Shown: piece by piece, positions 33,159 to 43,232 of the stretch
Layout: each line of letters starts with the position of its first letter
Position numbering within the stretch: the first letter of the stretch is position 1
Source: Maritimibacter sp. HL-12
GTDB taxonomy: Bacteria > Pseudomonadota > Alphaproteobacteria > Rhodobacterales > Rhodobacteraceae
DNA length: 64,000 bases
Reading direction: 5' to 3'
Assembly: GCF_900177545.1 (NCBI RefSeq)
Contig: NZ_FXBQ01000001.1
Span: forward strand, 3,008,163 to 3,072,162
The notes under the pieces: generated by a model
Databases searched by the model: none
Told to the model about the DNA's origin: nothing
Seen by the model: only the letters and a program-made list of their open reading frames with translations
Program-made: the position numbers and the translations under genes

Positions 33159-34535
33159 ATGAAGGTCATCATCTGTGGGGCCGGTCAGGTCGGCTGGCAG
33201 ATCGCGCGCCATCTGGCGAGCGAGAAAAACGACGTGACGGTGGTCGACAACAACCCCGATCTCGTTGCCCGCGCGACCGAAACGCTTGACGTTCAGGGCG
33301 TCACCGGCTTTGCCTCCTATCCCGACATCCTCGCCCGCGCCGGTGCGCGCGATGCCGACATGCTGGTGGCCGCCACCCACTCCGACGAGGTCAACATGGT
33401 CACCTGCCAGGTGGCGCATTCGATCTTCGCGGTGCCGCGCAAGATCGCCCGGCTGCGCGCCCAGAGCTATCTCGACGCGATCTATTCCGATCTCTACCGA
33501 CAGGAACACCTGCCGATCGACGTGGTGATCAGCCCCGAGCGCGAGGTGGCCGACGCCGCGCTGCGCCGCCTCACCGCGCCCTCCGCCTTCGATGTCGAAA
33601 CCTTCTTCGAAGGCCGCGCCACCTTGCTGGGCCTGCAGATCGAAGACGATTGCCCGGTGGTCAACACGCCCTTGCGCCAACTCACCGACCTGTTCTCGAC
33701 CCTCAAGGCGCTTGTGGTCGGCGTGCGGCGCGACGGCACGCTGTTCGTGCCCGAGGCCTCCGACCAGCTTTTCCCCGGCGATCAGGTCTATGTCTGCTCC
33801 GAAACCGATGACGTGAACCGCACGCTGGAAATCTTCGGCAAGGAGATCAAGCGACAGGACCGCGTCGTGATCATCGGCGGCGGCAATGTCGGCCTGGCCG
33901 TGGCCGAGGCCCTGGAGGCGCGCCGGACCGGCACCCGGGCCAAGGTGATCGAGCTCGACCGCGGCGTGGCCGAGCGGGCCGCCGACGCGCTCGAACGCAC
34001 GGTGGTGCTGCACGGCAACGGCATGGATATCGAGTTGCTCAAGGAGGCCGGCATCACCCGCGCCGACGCGGTGCTCGCGGTCACCGATGACGACAAGGTC
34101 AACATGCTCGCCGCAGTGCGCGCCAAGGCCGCCGGCTGCCCGATGGCGATCTGCCTGATCAACGACACCTCGCTGATCCCCTTGATGGAGCCGTTGCAGA
34201 TCGACGCCCATATCAACCCGCGCGCCACCACCGTGAGCTCGATCCTGCGCCACATTCGGCACGGACGCGTGCGCAACGTCTACTCCGTGGGCGATGCCGA
34301 GGCGGAGGTGATCGAGGCGCAGGTTCTCTCGACCTCGCCGATCTCGGGGCACGAGATCCGCGACATCGAATTTCCCGAAGGCGTGCTGGTGGGGGCGGTG
34401 CTGAAAAAGGACAAGGTCGTGCGGCCCACCGGCGGGACCAGGATCGAGGAGGGCGACGTCGTGGTGATCTTCGCCATGGCTGCGGATGTGCCCGAGGTCG
34501 AGCGCCTGCTCCAGGTCTCGATCGACTTCTTCTGA
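33159..34535 (+). CDS. trkA: Trk potassium uptake regulatory protein TrkA
   Basis: 458 residues. Two tandem RCK (TrkA_N/TrkA_C) units: GAGQVGWQIARHL at the start and GGGNVGLAVAEALEARR near residue 240 are the two NAD(H)-binding Rossmann loops, each followed by an acidic end-of-strand (VVDNNPD, VIELDRG). The protein is the cytoplasmic gate of the TrkH channel. AGGAG lies 7 bases before ATG 33159. trkH begins 15 bases after its stop. In many alphaproteobacteria trkA sits between ntrX and hfq, as here. Confidence 0.97.
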   Translation: MKVIICGAGQVGWQIARHLASEKNDVTVVDNNPDLVARATETLDVQGVTGFASYPDILARAGARDADMLVAATHSDEVNMVTCQVAHSIFAVPRKIARLRAQSYLDAIYSDLYRQEHLPIDVVISPEREVADAALRRLTAPSAFDVETFFEGRATLLGLQIEDDCPVVNTPLRQLTDLFSTLKALVVGVRRDGTLFVPEASDQLFPGDQVYVCSETDDVNRTLEIFGKEIKRQDRVVIIGGGNVGLAVAEALEARRTGTRAKVIELDRGVAERAADALERTVVLHGNGMDIELLKEAGITRADAVLAVTDDDKVNMLAAVRAKAAGCPMAICLINDTSLIPLMEPLQIDAHINPRATTVSSILRHIRHGRVRNVYSVGDAEAEVIEAQVLSTSPISGHEIRDIEFPEGVLVGAVLKKDKVVRPTGGTRIEEGDVVVIFAMAADVPEVERLLQVSIDFF

Positions 34536-34550
34536 CCGCGGCCCGGACCG

Positions 34551-36077
34551 ATGTTCGCCCTGATCGCCCGCCTGCCGCTTCTCGTCACCCTGATCGGGGT
34601 TGGCGGCGTGGCGATGTTCATCCCGGCGGCCCATGCGGCGGCCACCGGCGAAGCGGTGATCGCCGAGGTGTTTTTCTACTTCGGCGCATTGAGCCTGCTG
34701 ATCGCGCTGCTGATCGGTATCGCGATGTCGGGCCGGGCGCGGACCGAACACCCGCGCCGCCACCTCGCGGCTCTTGCCCTGCTGTTCGTGGCGCTGCCCT
34801 TCCTGTTCGCGCTGCCGTTCCACCAGGCGGTGGGCAACACCACCTTCGTTAACGCCTATGTCGAAATGGTCTCGTCGCTCACCACCACCGGGGCAACGAT
34901 GTTCGAGCGCCCCGGCCGCCTCGCGCCCCCGCTTCATACCTGGCGCGCGACGGTGGGCTGGCTCGGCGGGCTGTTTATCTGGGTCGGCGCGATCGCGGTG
35001 CTCGCACCGATGGCGCTTGGCGGCTTCGAGGTGCGCCGCCGCGCTCCGACCGAGGAGGTCGTGGCGCTTGGCTACATCCAGATCACCGAGCGCGCCGATC
35101 TTTCGCACCGGGTGCGGGTGCATGCGGCGCAGCTCCTGCCGATCTATGCCGGGCTGACGCTCCTGCTCTGGATCGGGTTGATCGTGGCCGGGAGCCCGCC
35201 CGCGATGGCGCTGTCCCATGCCATGGCAACCCTTTCCACCTCCGGCATCTCGCCGGTGGGCGGGCTTGGCGGCGGCGGCGCGGGCTGGCTCGGTGAAGCG
35301 ATGGTGGCGGTCTTCCTCGTCTTCGCGCTGTCGCGCGCGACCTTCGCGCCCGCCACCCGCGGCCAGGGCATCGCGGCGCGCGGCCGCGACCAGGAGATCC
35401 GGCTGGCGCTGAGTCTCGTGATTCTGCTGCCGGTTCTGCTGTTTGCCCGCCATCTCATCGGTGCCTACGAGATCGAGGCGCCCGAGATGAGCCTCGTCGA
35501 CGGCATCGCTACGCTCTGGGGCTCGGCCTTCACCGTGCTGTCCTTCCTCACCACCACGGGGTTCGAGAGCGCGGGCTGGGAGCAGGCGCAGGTCTGGTCG
35601 GGGATGGGAACGTCGGGGATCATCCTGATCGGTCTTGCGCTGGTCGGCGGCGGGGTGGCGACGACGGCGGGCGGGGCCAAGCTCCTGCGGGTCATCGCGC
35701 TCTACCGGCACGGGCGACGCGAGATGGAGCGGCTGGTGCACCCGCATTCGGTCGGCGGTGCCGGCAGCGAGGCGCGGCACCTGCGGCGCGGCGGTGCCTA
35801 CATGGCATGGCTGTTCTTCATGTTGATGACGCTCTCGGTGGCGCTGGTCTGGGCCGGGTTCGCGATCACCGGCCTCGGCTTCGAACCCTCGCTGGTGCTG
35901 GCGGTCTCGGCGCTGACCACAACCGGCCCGCTTGCCGGGATCGCGCTGCCCGAGCCGGTGCTCTATTCGGGGCTGAGCAGTGCCGGCAAGGTGGTTCTGA
36001 CGGTGGCAATGATCATCGGGCGACTTGAAACCCTCGCCGTCGTCGCGCTGTTCTCGCCCGAGCTGTGGCGGCGCTGA
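34551..36077 (+). CDS. trkH: Trk potassium uptake channel TrkH
   Basis: 508 residues with about ten hydrophobic segments arranged as four M1-P-M2 repeats of the SKT superfamily. Selectivity-filter-like loops follow the pore helices: [37 protein letters not shown] and [11 protein letters not shown]. The first, third and fourth keep the TTTG pattern, the second STSG. Works with TrkA in K+ uptake. The gene lies directly after trkA and 118 bases before hfq. Confidence 0.96.
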   Translation: MFALIARLPLLVTLIGVGGVAMFIPAAHAAATGEAVIAEVFFYFGALSLLIALLIGIAMSGRARTEHPRRHLAALALLFVALPFLFALPFHQAVGNTTFVNAYVEMVSSLTTTGATMFERPGRLAPPLHTWRATVGWLGGLFIWVGAIAVLAPMALGGFEVRRRAPTEEVVALGYIQITERADLSHRVRVHAAQLLPIYAGLTLLLWIGLIVAGSPPAMALSHAMATLSTSGISPVGGLGGGGAGWLGEAMVAVFLVFALSRATFAPATRGQGIAARGRDQEIRLALSLVILLPVLLFARHLIGAYEIEAPEMSLVDGIATLWGSAFTVLSFLTTTGFESAGWEQAQVWSGMGTSGIILIGLALVGGGVATTAGGAKLLRVIALYRHGRREMERLVHPHSVGGAGSEARHLRRGGAYMAWLFFMLMTLSVALVWAGFAITGLGFEPSLVLAVSALTTTGPLAGIALPEPVLYSGLSSAGKVVLTVAMIIGRLETLAVVALFSPELWRR

Positions 36078-36153
36078 GCCGAGTGAAAAAAACCTCCGAA
36101 TTTGGGGGTGGAAACTTGGGCGCGGCCATTACATACTGCGTTCACAGGGATTT

Positions 36154-36170
36154 CTGCCGGTTACCGGCAG
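36154..36170 (+). promoter_or_regulatory. Hairpin in the hfq 5' leader
   Basis: A perfect 7-bp hairpin, CTGCCGG (36154-36160) and CCGGCAG (36164-36170) with loop TTA, ends 25 bases before the hfq start. No T-run follows, so it is not an ordinary terminator. In other bacteria Hfq binds its own leader, so a leader structure near the ribosome site could take part in autoregulation. That role is inferred. Confidence 0.4.
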
Positions 36171-36195
36171 CACGAGACAACAAGGGCAAGAAGCG

Positions 36196-36432
36196 ATGGC
36201 TGCCGACAAGCAAAACCTACAGGACGCTTTCCTGAACCATGTCCGCAAGGCCAAGGTTCCGGTGACGATTTTCCTGATCAACGGTGTGAAGCTGCAGGGC
36301 GTGATTTCGTGGTTCGACAATTTCTGCGTCTTGCTCAAGCGCGACGGCCAGAGCCAGCTTGTCTACAAGCACGCGATCTCGACGATCATGCCGTCGCAGC
36401 CGATCAATCTCTACGACGGCGACGAGACCTGA
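36196..36432 (+). CDS. hfq: RNA chaperone Hfq
   Basis: 78 residues, complete Sm-fold protein. Sm1 is [30 protein letters not shown] (in part) with the proximal-site QNLQDAFL and the Sm2 motif [10 protein letters not shown]. It is short, lacking the long C-terminal tail of enterobacterial Hfq, as usual in alphaproteobacteria. Hexamers pair small RNAs with mRNAs. ATG 36196 has CAAGGGCAAG upstream. hflX follows after 129 bases, the widely conserved hfq-hflX pairing. Confidence 0.98.
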   Translation: MAADKQNLQDAFLNHVRKAKVPVTIFLINGVKLQGVISWFDNFCVLLKRDGQSQLVYKHAISTIMPSQPINLYDGDET

Positions 36433-36561
36433 TCTTCCGCCGCGACCGTTCCGGCTTGACGATGCCGCGTGCCGTTGCGCGCGGCGAAAGGGCGTTTCGC
36501 AACGCCGTGCCACGCGGCCGCAGGACGGCGTGCCGCCCGTGGATGCCAAGAGGCTCATGAC

Positions 36562-37857
36562 ATGACCACCGATCCCACCTCGCGCGAAGCCCAGCCCACC
36601 CGGGCCTGGGTGATCCATCCCGAGCTCACCGCCGACCGTGCCCGCCGCGACGCGGAGGCGGCGCTGGAGGAGGGCGTGGCGCTTGCCGAGGCGCTGCCGG
36701 GGCTCGAAGTGCAAGGCGAGGAGATCGTTCGCCTCGCGCGTCCGCATCCCGGCCACCTGTTCGGCACCGGCAAGATCGAGGAGATCAAGGCCCGGCTGAC
36801 CGCCCACGAGATCGACCTCGTGCTGATCGACGGTCCGGTGAGCCCGGTGCAGCAGCGCAACCTCGAGAAGGCGTGGAAGGTCAAGATCCTCGACCGCACC
36901 GGGCTGATCCTCGAGATCTTCTCCGATCGGGCGCGCACCCGCGAAGGCGTGCTGCAGGTCGAGATGGCCGCGCTCAGCTACCAGCGCACCCGCCTCGTGC
37001 GGGCCTGGACCCACCTTGAACGCCAGCGCGGCGGGCTTGGCTTCGTCGGTGGTCCCGGCGAAACCCAGATCGAGGCCGACCGGCGCGCGATCGACGAACA
37101 GCTCACCCGGCTGCGCAAGCAGTTGTCCAAGGTGGTCAAGACCCGCGAGTTGCACCGCGCCGCGCGCGCCAAGGTGCCATTCGAGGTGGTGGCGCTGGTG
37201 GGCTACACCAACGCCGGCAAGTCGACGCTGTTCAACCGCATGACCGGGGCCACGGTGTTGGCCAAGGACATGCTTTTTGCCACCCTCGACCCGACGATGC
37301 GCGGGCTCGAAATGCCCTCCGGGCGCAAGGTGATCCTGTCCGACACCGTGGGTTTCATCTCGGATCTGCCGACCCAGCTTGTCGCCGCCTTCCGCGCCAC
37401 GCTGGAAGAGGTGCTGGGGGCCGACGTGATCCTGCATGTCCGCGACATTTCCGCAGAGGAAACCGAAGCGCAGGCGCGGGATGTGGAAACCATCCTCGCC
37501 GAGCTTGGGGTGGCGGAAGAGATCCCGCGGATCGAGGTCTGGAACAAGATCGACCTGCTCGATCCGGAGGTGCGCGCGGCGCGCGAGACCGAGGCCGAAC
37601 GCCGCGAGGGCGTGGTGGCGATCTCGGCGCTTTCCGGTGCCGGGCTCGACCGGCTCACCGACGCGATCGAGGCGCAACTGGCCGAGGAACGCCGCCGCGA
37701 TCATGTCCGGCTGAAGTTCTCGCAAGGCAAGGCCCGGGCCTGGCTGCACGACGCGCATGTGGTGGTCGAGGAACGGCAGGACGAGACCGGCTGGGTGCTC
37801 GCGGTCGACTGGACCGCGCGTCAGAAGGCGGCGTTCGAGAAGATCAACGGCGCGTAG
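36562..37857 (+). CDS. hflX: GTPase HflX
   Basis: 431 residues. The N-terminal HflX domain includes HPGHLFGTGKIEEIKARL and DRTGLILEIFSDRARTREG, followed by the Gly-rich LERQRGGLGFVGGPGETQIE and a coiled coil. The G domain has G1 GYTNAGKST, G3 DTVGFI and G4 NKID. HflX splits stalled 70S ribosomes, notably in heat stress. ATG 36562 has AGAGG about 8 bases upstream; the open frame before it lacks family sequence. Confidence 0.97.
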   Translation: MTTDPTSREAQPTRAWVIHPELTADRARRDAEAALEEGVALAEALPGLEVQGEEIVRLARPHPGHLFGTGKIEEIKARLTAHEIDLVLIDGPVSPVQQRNLEKAWKVKILDRTGLILEIFSDRARTREGVLQVEMAALSYQRTRLVRAWTHLERQRGGLGFVGGPGETQIEADRRAIDEQLTRLRKQLSKVVKTRELHRAARAKVPFEVVALVGYTNAGKSTLFNRMTGATVLAKDMLFATLDPTMRGLEMPSGRKVILSDTVGFISDLPTQLVAAFRATLEEVLGADVILHVRDISAEETEAQARDVETILAELGVAEEIPRIEVWNKIDLLDPEVRAARETEAERREGVVAISALSGAGLDRLTDAIEAQLAEERRRDHVRLKFSQGKARAWLHDAHVVVEERQDETGWVLAVDWTARQKAAFEKINGA

Positions 37858-37928
37858 GCGATGCCTGAGCAAAGGCTCCCGATTTCGCCCGGTGGCGAGG
37901 TCGGTGGCATAAGCGCAGGATCGGGCGT

Positions 37929-37952
37929 CAGGGGGTGCGACAGGGGGTGCGA
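37929..37952. repeat. Tandem duplication of a 12-base unit
   Basis: CAGGGGGTGCGA occurs twice without interruption (37929-37940 and 37941-37952) in the 162-base gap between the convergent hflX and CNNM genes. The rest of that gap is GC-rich and shows no gene. A small slipped-strand duplication is the simplest reading. Confidence 0.75.
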
Positions 37953-38019
37953 CGGCGGCGACGTTCGCCGCGGCGCGGCAATGCACCCGCCGCCGTGAGC
38001 GATGCCATCCTGCCGGGTA

Positions 38020-39081
38020 TCATTCACCAGCCTTCGCGCGCGCTTCCTTGTGGCGGATCGCCCGTGCCCGGGCGACGCTCTGCAAATCCTCGGCTTCATC
38101 GTGTTCGTCGACGATTTCCGCGCCGAGCAAGGTCTCCATGACGTCTTCCATCGTCACAAGGCCCGCAGTGCCGCCATATTCGTCTTCGACCAGCGCAATA
38201 TGCGCCTCGTTTTCCATCAGGAGATCGAACAGCGAGTCGAGGTCGGTCTCTTGCGGAATGCGTTGAATGGCGCGCGTGAAGTCTGCAACTTTCTTGTCCT
38301 TGTCTTCACGCAGGCCGGCCAGAAAAAGGTCGCGCGTCAGCACGAAGCCTTTCACGTCATCGATGTTCTTGCCGATGACGATGAATCGAGACACCGGATA
38401 GGTTTTTCTGGCCGTCACGACAGCCCCAACGGTTTCATCGGCACCCAGATGTTCGATCACCGTGCGCGGCGTCATGATCTCGGCGGCGGCGATTTCCGAC
38501 AAGCGAAACAGGTTTTTCACAACCCGCGATTCATCCTCCGCGACCACCCCGAGACGCTGGCCCGCGGTCGTCAACGCCGTGATCTCCTGGCGCGATACTT
38601 CTGCGTGACGCTTCCCGCCCGTCAGCATCCGCGTGATCGCCTGGCTCATCCAGACCAGCGGCAACTGGATGACGATCAACCAGGGCAGCACCCGAACCGC
38701 GAAGGGGGCCAGCCCGCGCCAGTAGGTGGCCCCGAGGGTTTTGGGAATGATTTCGGAGAAAACGAGGATGCCGAACGTCAAGACGGCGGAGAATATGCCG
38801 ACGCCGGTATCGTTGAAAACCACCGCCGCCTGCGCGCCTGCGCCGGTGGCCCCGACGGTGTGCGCGATCGTGTTGAGCGACAGGATCGCCGCGAGCGGGC
38901 GTTCGACGTCAGCCCGCAACGCCCGCAACTTCGCCGCAATGCGCGGCTGCTTGTCCTCGACGGCTTCCACGTAGGATGGCGTGACGGAGAGCAGCACCGC
39001 TTCGAGGATCGAGCAAAGAAACGACACGGCGATTGCAGCCAGTACGAAGATAATCAGTAACGTCATCGAAGTGTTTTCCAT
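38020..39081 (-). CDS. CNNM-domain protein with CBS pair, no CorC domain
   Basis: 353 residues. A DUF21/CNNM membrane domain (hydrophobic segments at the N-terminus, near 90-110 and 125-145; motifs FLCSILEAVLLSVTPSY and LSLNTIAHTVGATGAG) is followed by two CBS domains, the second ending VEDEYGGTAGLVTMEDVMETLLG. It stops soon afterwards with a charged tail, so the CorC_HlyC domain seen in the 19444-20754 protein is missing. Likely a cation transporter or efflux modulator. Start uncertain among TTG 39093, ATG 39081 and ATG 39066. Confidence 0.9.
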   Translation of the reverse strand: MENTSMTLLIIFVLAAIAVSFLCSILEAVLLSVTPSYVEAVEDKQPRIAAKLRALRADVERPLAAILSLNTIAHTVGATGAGAQAAVVFNDTGVGIFSAVLTFGILVFSEIIPKTLGATYWRGLAPFAVRVLPWLIVIQLPLVWMSQAITRMLTGGKRHAEVSRQEITALTTAGQRLGVVAEDESRVVKNLFRLSEIAAAEIMTPRTVIEHLGADETVGAVVTARKTYPVSRFIVIGKNIDDVKGFVLTRDLFLAGLREDKDKKVADFTRAIQRIPQETDLDSLFDLLMENEAHIALVEDEYGGTAGLVTMEDVMETLLGAEIVDEHDEAEDLQSVARARAIRHKEARAKAGE

Positions 39082-39252
39082 CCTCTCGATCAATCAGGGA
39101 ACTCAGTAGCGCATCTTGCCCGCGGTTCCAAGGACCGCAAAGGGCGGGCTACGGCCGATCACACCTGTGAAATCCGAGCTTGGCTTGTGTCCGGCCCGCC
39201 GCCGTCCGCACGGACCGAGGTGACATTGCCCACCACGCAAGGCGAGCCTGCG

Positions 39253-41721
39253 TCACTCCATCGGTTCCAGCCGCGTGACCCCCACCGCGGCGGCCCGCGC
39301 CAGGGCCGGGTCGAGGCTCATCGGGACGTATTCGCCGCGCCGCCAGAGTGCGCCGAGGTCGTCGTAATGGCGTGACAGGAAGTGGCCCGACTGGCCGGTG
39401 GAGGTGACGAACAGCGAGGAATCCGGGTCGGCAAAATCGTAGACGCCGCGGTAGCCCGGCCCGTGGATGTTGAGGAACGGGTTGGCGCCGCGCCCCGAGG
39501 TGAGGCCGCGGTTGAGGGTATTGTCGCCGCCGGAGGTGGATTGGCGGATGTTCACGAACCAGCGCAGCACCGGCACCTCGCCGAGCACCGCGTGGTCGTG
39601 CGTGGCCTGGTGCAGATCGCCCCAGCGCAGCGCCTCGATCTCGCCGCCCACCGCCTCGCCGATCCAGATCAGCGCCTCGTCGAGCGCCTGCCGCGAGATC
39701 TCGGTGCAGGTTTCGACCGGCGCCGATTGCACCACGTCGCACCAGCGCGACGCGCCGTCGATGTCGCGGAACACCCGCTCGATGAACACCGGGTCAACAT
39801 GGGTGAAGGCGCTGGCGAGGGGGCCCAGTTCATCGCGGATCAGCCGGTCCTGAAGCGCGCGCATCCATGCCATGTAGATCAGCGGCTCGGGCAGGTGCTC
39901 GTTCATCTCGCCGTTCCAGTCGGCGAGCAGATCGAGCGCGCGTTGCCGCCGGCGTTCCGGAGTGCCGTCCGGGGCGGGCTCGCCGGTGAACCACAGATCG
40001 GCCCCGACCAGCGGCAGCAGATTGCGCGCGGTGATCGACACCGGGTCGAGCTGGGCCTCGATGAAGCTCTCGCGGGTATGCACCTCGCGCGCCTGCATCA
40101 GCCTTTGCCAGCGTTGCACCCGCTGGGTATCGCCCCAGTCGCGGCTGACGTGCAGCGGGAAGGGCCGTTCAAGCAGCTTGTTGTTGGTGTTGCCGACGAT
40201 GCCGCCCGAGGGGGCGACGAACTCGGGGTTGGCGGCATAGGATTCGGTGCCGCGCCAGCGGTTCTGCGTCTCCCAGCCGGGGCTGGGCATCCGCCCCTCG
40301 GTGGCGTGATCGGCATCGCGCCGCGGCATTCGGCCGAAGGTTTTCATCGCGATCCGCTCGGCGTCGACCATGGTGACGTTCTGCGACGGCGCGACGAAGT
40401 CCGCCCCCGCCGCCAGTCCCTCCTCCACCGAGCGCGCGCGCATCAGCTTCAGCCCCGCGCCCATCGACCGGTCGCGCGCGGTGAGCAGCGTCCAGCCGAG
40501 GCTGGTCACGTGCCCCGGCGGGGTGATCGTCGACAGCGCGTAGTGCTGGCCGGGCAGCACCGGGCCGTTTTCCGTCCATTGCATGTTGATCGTGACCGGG
40601 GGCTGGTCTTTCACCCGGATGATCGAGGCGCGGCTCTCCATCGGCTTGAAGCCCTCGGGGGTGAGCACCTCGCCGGGATCGTCGGGGTTGAGCTTCTCGA
40701 TGAACACGTCCTGATCGTCGAGATAGGACGAGGTCAGGCCCCAGCCGAAACCCGCACCGCGCCCCACCAGCATCACCGGCATGCCGGGGATGGTGCCGCC
40801 GATCACCCCGCCGGTCTGCAGCTCGAGCCGGGCGAGATACCAGACCGAGGGCGCGGAGAAGCCGAGGTGCGGGTCGTTGGCGAGGAGCGCACCCCCCGCC
40901 GCCGCGCGCGAGGCGGCGGCGGCCCAGGCATTGGAGGCCCCGCCGAAGCCGACGGGTGCGACCGGTGAGAACGGATCGGGCTCGGGCAGCGCGGCGAGCC
41001 TGGCAAACCGGTCGGCGGGGTGATCGAACAACCCGGCGTAATCCGGCAGCGCCGCGGTGCCCGAGCCCGGCGCATCGGGCAGGATATCGGCCAGCCGCTC
41101 CGGGCCGACTTCGAGGGCCACCCGTGCGCGCAGCACCTCCGATTGCAGATGGCTGCCCATCTGCACCCCCATCAGCTTCATCACCGCGATGCTGTCGGCC
41201 GCCACCCAGGGGCTGACCTCGTTGGAAAACATGAACAATTCCGGCGCGCCGCGGCCAAGCGCCTCGGCGTTCACCTGGTCGAGCCAGGCGTTCACGCCGC
41301 GCGCGTAGGCGCGCAGCATCGCGGTTGTCTCGGCGTCCTGCATCGTCGCGGCCTGCTGTGCCAGCGGGTAGATATCGAGCCTCCGCATCAACTCGTCGGT
41401 GCGCAGCGTGCGTTCGCCGAACACCTCCGAAAGCCGCCCCTGCGCGGTGCGTCTCAGCATGATCATCTGCCACAGCCGGTCCTGCGCATGGGCGTAGCCA
41501 AGGCCGAAGAACACGTCGTCGTCACTCTCGCCAAACACATGCGGCACGTTGGCGTGATCGCGCACGATCTCGACCGGGGCGGAAATGCCGCGCGCGGCCC
41601 GGGTGGCGTCATACTCGGGCAGCGACCGCGAGGCGAGGTAGTAGACGAAGGCGAGCGCCAGCGCCGCGAGGATCAGCACCGCCGCGACAACCCGAACCGT
41701 CCACCTAAAAAGCGCCGCCAT
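39253..41721 (-). CDS. Penicillin acylase-family Ntn hydrolase (peptidase S45)
   Basis: 822 residues. A single hydrophobic N-terminal segment (about 8-30) is an anchor or signal. The alpha-chain region contains VEIVRDHANVPHVFGES and FGLGYAHAQDRLWQM; the beta chain should begin at S263 in VGFGGASNAWAAAASR, the autocatalytic Ntn nucleophile. LLANDPHLGFSAPSVWY and the late GNTNNK and GQSGHFLSRHYDD segments are conserved too. Members cleave penicillins, acyl-homoserine lactones or other amides; substrate here is unknown. Monocistronic, with 159 to 171 empty bases before the neighbouring CNNM gene. Confidence 0.94.
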   Translation of the reverse strand: MAALFRWTVRVVAAVLILAALALAFVYYLASRSLPEYDATRAARGISAPVEIVRDHANVPHVFGESDDDVFFGLGYAHAQDRLWQMIMLRRTAQGRLSEVFGERTLRTDELMRRLDIYPLAQQAATMQDAETTAMLRAYARGVNAWLDQVNAEALGRGAPELFMFSNEVSPWVAADSIAVMKLMGVQMGSHLQSEVLRARVALEVGPERLADILPDAPGSGTAALPDYAGLFDHPADRFARLAALPEPDPFSPVAPVGFGGASNAWAAAASRAAAGGALLANDPHLGFSAPSVWYLARLELQTGGVIGGTIPGMPVMLVGRGAGFGWGLTSSYLDDQDVFIEKLNPDDPGEVLTPEGFKPMESRASIIRVKDQPPVTINMQWTENGPVLPGQHYALSTITPPGHVTSLGWTLLTARDRSMGAGLKLMRARSVEEGLAAGADFVAPSQNVTMVDAERIAMKTFGRMPRRDADHATEGRMPSPGWETQNRWRGTESYAANPEFVAPSGGIVGNTNNKLLERPFPLHVSRDWGDTQRVQRWQRLMQAREVHTRESFIEAQLDPVSITARNLLPLVGADLWFTGEPAPDGTPERRRQRALDLLADWNGEMNEHLPEPLIYMAWMRALQDRLIRDELGPLASAFTHVDPVFIERVFRDIDGASRWCDVVQSAPVETCTEISRQALDEALIWIGEAVGGEIEALRWGDLHQATHDHAVLGEVPVLRWFVNIRQSTSGGDNTLNRGLTSGRGANPFLNIHGPGYRGVYDFADPDSSLFVTSTGQSGHFLSRHYDDLGALWRRGEYVPMSLDPALARAAAVGVTRLEPME

Positions 41722-41799
41722 GGTCGCCCCTTGTTGACCCGCCCCAAGGCCCCGTCAATAAAGGCAAGCGAGAAGGCATGCAATCGACGGAGCGGCGAT

Positions 41800-42672
41800 A
41801 TGGCGAAATGCGCATTTCTGGGCCTCGGGGTAATGGGATACCCGATGGCGGGGCACCTCGCGGCCAAGGGCCACGAGGTGGTTGTCTACAACCGGACCGC
41901 CGCGAAGGCCGTGGCCTGGGTGGCCGAGCATGGCGGGGCGATGGCCGAAACCCCGCGCGCGGCGGCGGCGGGCGCGGAGTTCGTGATGGCATGTGTCGGC
42001 AACGACGAGGATCTGCGCAGCATCTGTCTCGGGGATGCCGGCGCTTTCGCAGGGATGGCGAAGGGCGCGGTTTTTGTCGATCACACCACGGTGTCGGCGC
42101 AGGTCACGCGCGCGTTGCACGCGCTCGCCGCCCAGGCCGGGGCGCAGTTTGTCGATGCGCCGGTCTCGGGCGGGCAGGCGGGGGCCGAGAACGGCGTGCT
42201 CTCGATCATGTGCGGCGGCGAGGCCTCGGCCTACGGTGCAGCGGAGCCGGTGATGGCGGCTTACGGGCGCACGATCCGGCGGCTTGGCGAGAGCGGCGCG
42301 GGGCAACTGGCCAAGATGGTCAACCAGATCTGCATCGCGGGGCTCGTGCAGGGGCTTTCCGAGGGGCTGCATTTTGCCGAGAAGGCCGGGCTCGACATCC
42401 GCGAGGTGGTCGAGGTGATCAGCCAGGGCGCGGCGGGAAGCTGGCAGATGGCGAACCGCGCCGAAACCATGGCCGACGACCGCTTCGATTTCGGTTTTGC
42501 GGTCGACTGGATGCGCAAGGATCTGGGGATCTGCCTCGCCGCCGCCGACGAGACCGGGGCGAGCCTGCCGGTGACGGCGCTGGTCGATCAGTTCTACAAG
42601 GATGTGCAGGCGATGGGGGGCGGGCGTTGGGACACCTCGTCGCTGATCAAACGGTTGCGCGCGCTCGGCTGA
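41800..42672 (+). CDS. NAD(P)-dependent beta-hydroxyacid dehydrogenase (3-HIBADH family)
   Basis: 290 residues. The N-terminal Rossmann motif FLGLGVMGYPMAGHLAAKGHEV (in part), the substrate motif DAPVSGGQAGAENGVLSIMCGG and the catalytic Lys in GAGQLAKMVNQ define the 3-hydroxyisobutyrate/tartronate semialdehyde reductase/glyoxylate reductase family. The sequence VDWMRKDLGICLAAA near the end is also typical. Exact substrate cannot be decided; a 6-phosphogluconate dehydrogenase is too long to fit. Divergent from the penicillin acylase gene by 78 bases. Confidence 0.92.
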   Translation: MAKCAFLGLGVMGYPMAGHLAAKGHEVVVYNRTAAKAVAWVAEHGGAMAETPRAAAAGAEFVMACVGNDEDLRSICLGDAGAFAGMAKGAVFVDHTTVSAQVTRALHALAAQAGAQFVDAPVSGGQAGAENGVLSIMCGGEASAYGAAEPVMAAYGRTIRRLGESGAGQLAKMVNQICIAGLVQGLSEGLHFAEKAGLDIREVVEVISQGAAGSWQMANRAETMADDRFDFGFAVDWMRKDLGICLAAADETGASLPVTALVDQFYKDVQAMGGGRWDTSSLIKRLRALG

Positions 42673-42769
42673 AAGCGGTTCGGCGGCCGCTTGCCGGTCG
42701 CCCCCTGCGCGCTGCATGCCGGGACGCAAAACGCTGGACGACCGCGCCCGCGTTGCGCAAGATCGCACC

Positions 42770-43210
42770 ATGTTGAAGCGTCTCGCCTTGCTGATCGCCC
42801 TCGTCGCCGCACCGCCCGCGCTGGCGCAGGGCATGGCGTTTCCGGTGCATGGCAACTGGTGCGGGCCGAACCATGGCGCGGGCCCGGTGCTCGACCTGCT
42901 CGATGCTGCCTGCATGCGCCACGACATGTGCGTCGTGCAGGCCGGCCCGCTCGATTGCGGGTGCGACCTGGCTTTCATGGGCGAGTTGCGCGCCCAGGGC
43001 TGGCCAAACCTGGTGCTCGCGGCCAAGGCCCGCGCGGTTTACGAGATCATCGCGCTGGCGCCCTGCACCGACCCCGACGGGCACCGTCTCAAGGTCAACC
43101 TCGCCGCTTCGGACTGGGCGCGCGACGTGGCACTCGGGGTCGAACCGCCCTGGGCGGTGCTCGACCGGCTCGGAGGATTGTTCGTCGAAGGCATGGCGCG
43201 GGGCCACTGA
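42770..43210 (+). CDS. Secreted phospholipase A2-like protein
   Basis: 146 residues. A signal peptide (MLKRLALLIALVAAPPALAQ) precedes NWCGPNHGAG, equivalent to the calcium loop, and the active-site helix LDAACMRHDMC with the H51-D52 pair flanked by C48 and C54. Further cysteines (C31, C63, C65, C99) could form disulfides. This is the prokaryotic PLA2 arrangement, cleaving the sn-2 ester of phospholipids in the periplasm or outside. ATG 42770 is preferred over an earlier ATG 42716 because the signal peptide starts there. Confidence 0.82.
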   Translation: MLKRLALLIALVAAPPALAQGMAFPVHGNWCGPNHGAGPVLDLLDAACMRHDMCVVQAGPLDCGCDLAFMGELRAQGWPNLVLAAKARAVYEIIALAPCTDPDGHRLKVNLAASDWARDVALGVEPPWAVLDRLGGLFVEGMARGH

Positions 43211-43232
43211 CGCGCGGCCCCGGGCGTCGCGC

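Noticed and set aside
32955-35780. Open frame of 941 codons antisense to trkA and trkH
   Set aside because: Same reasoning: spans two clear genes and an intergenic promoter region; shadow.
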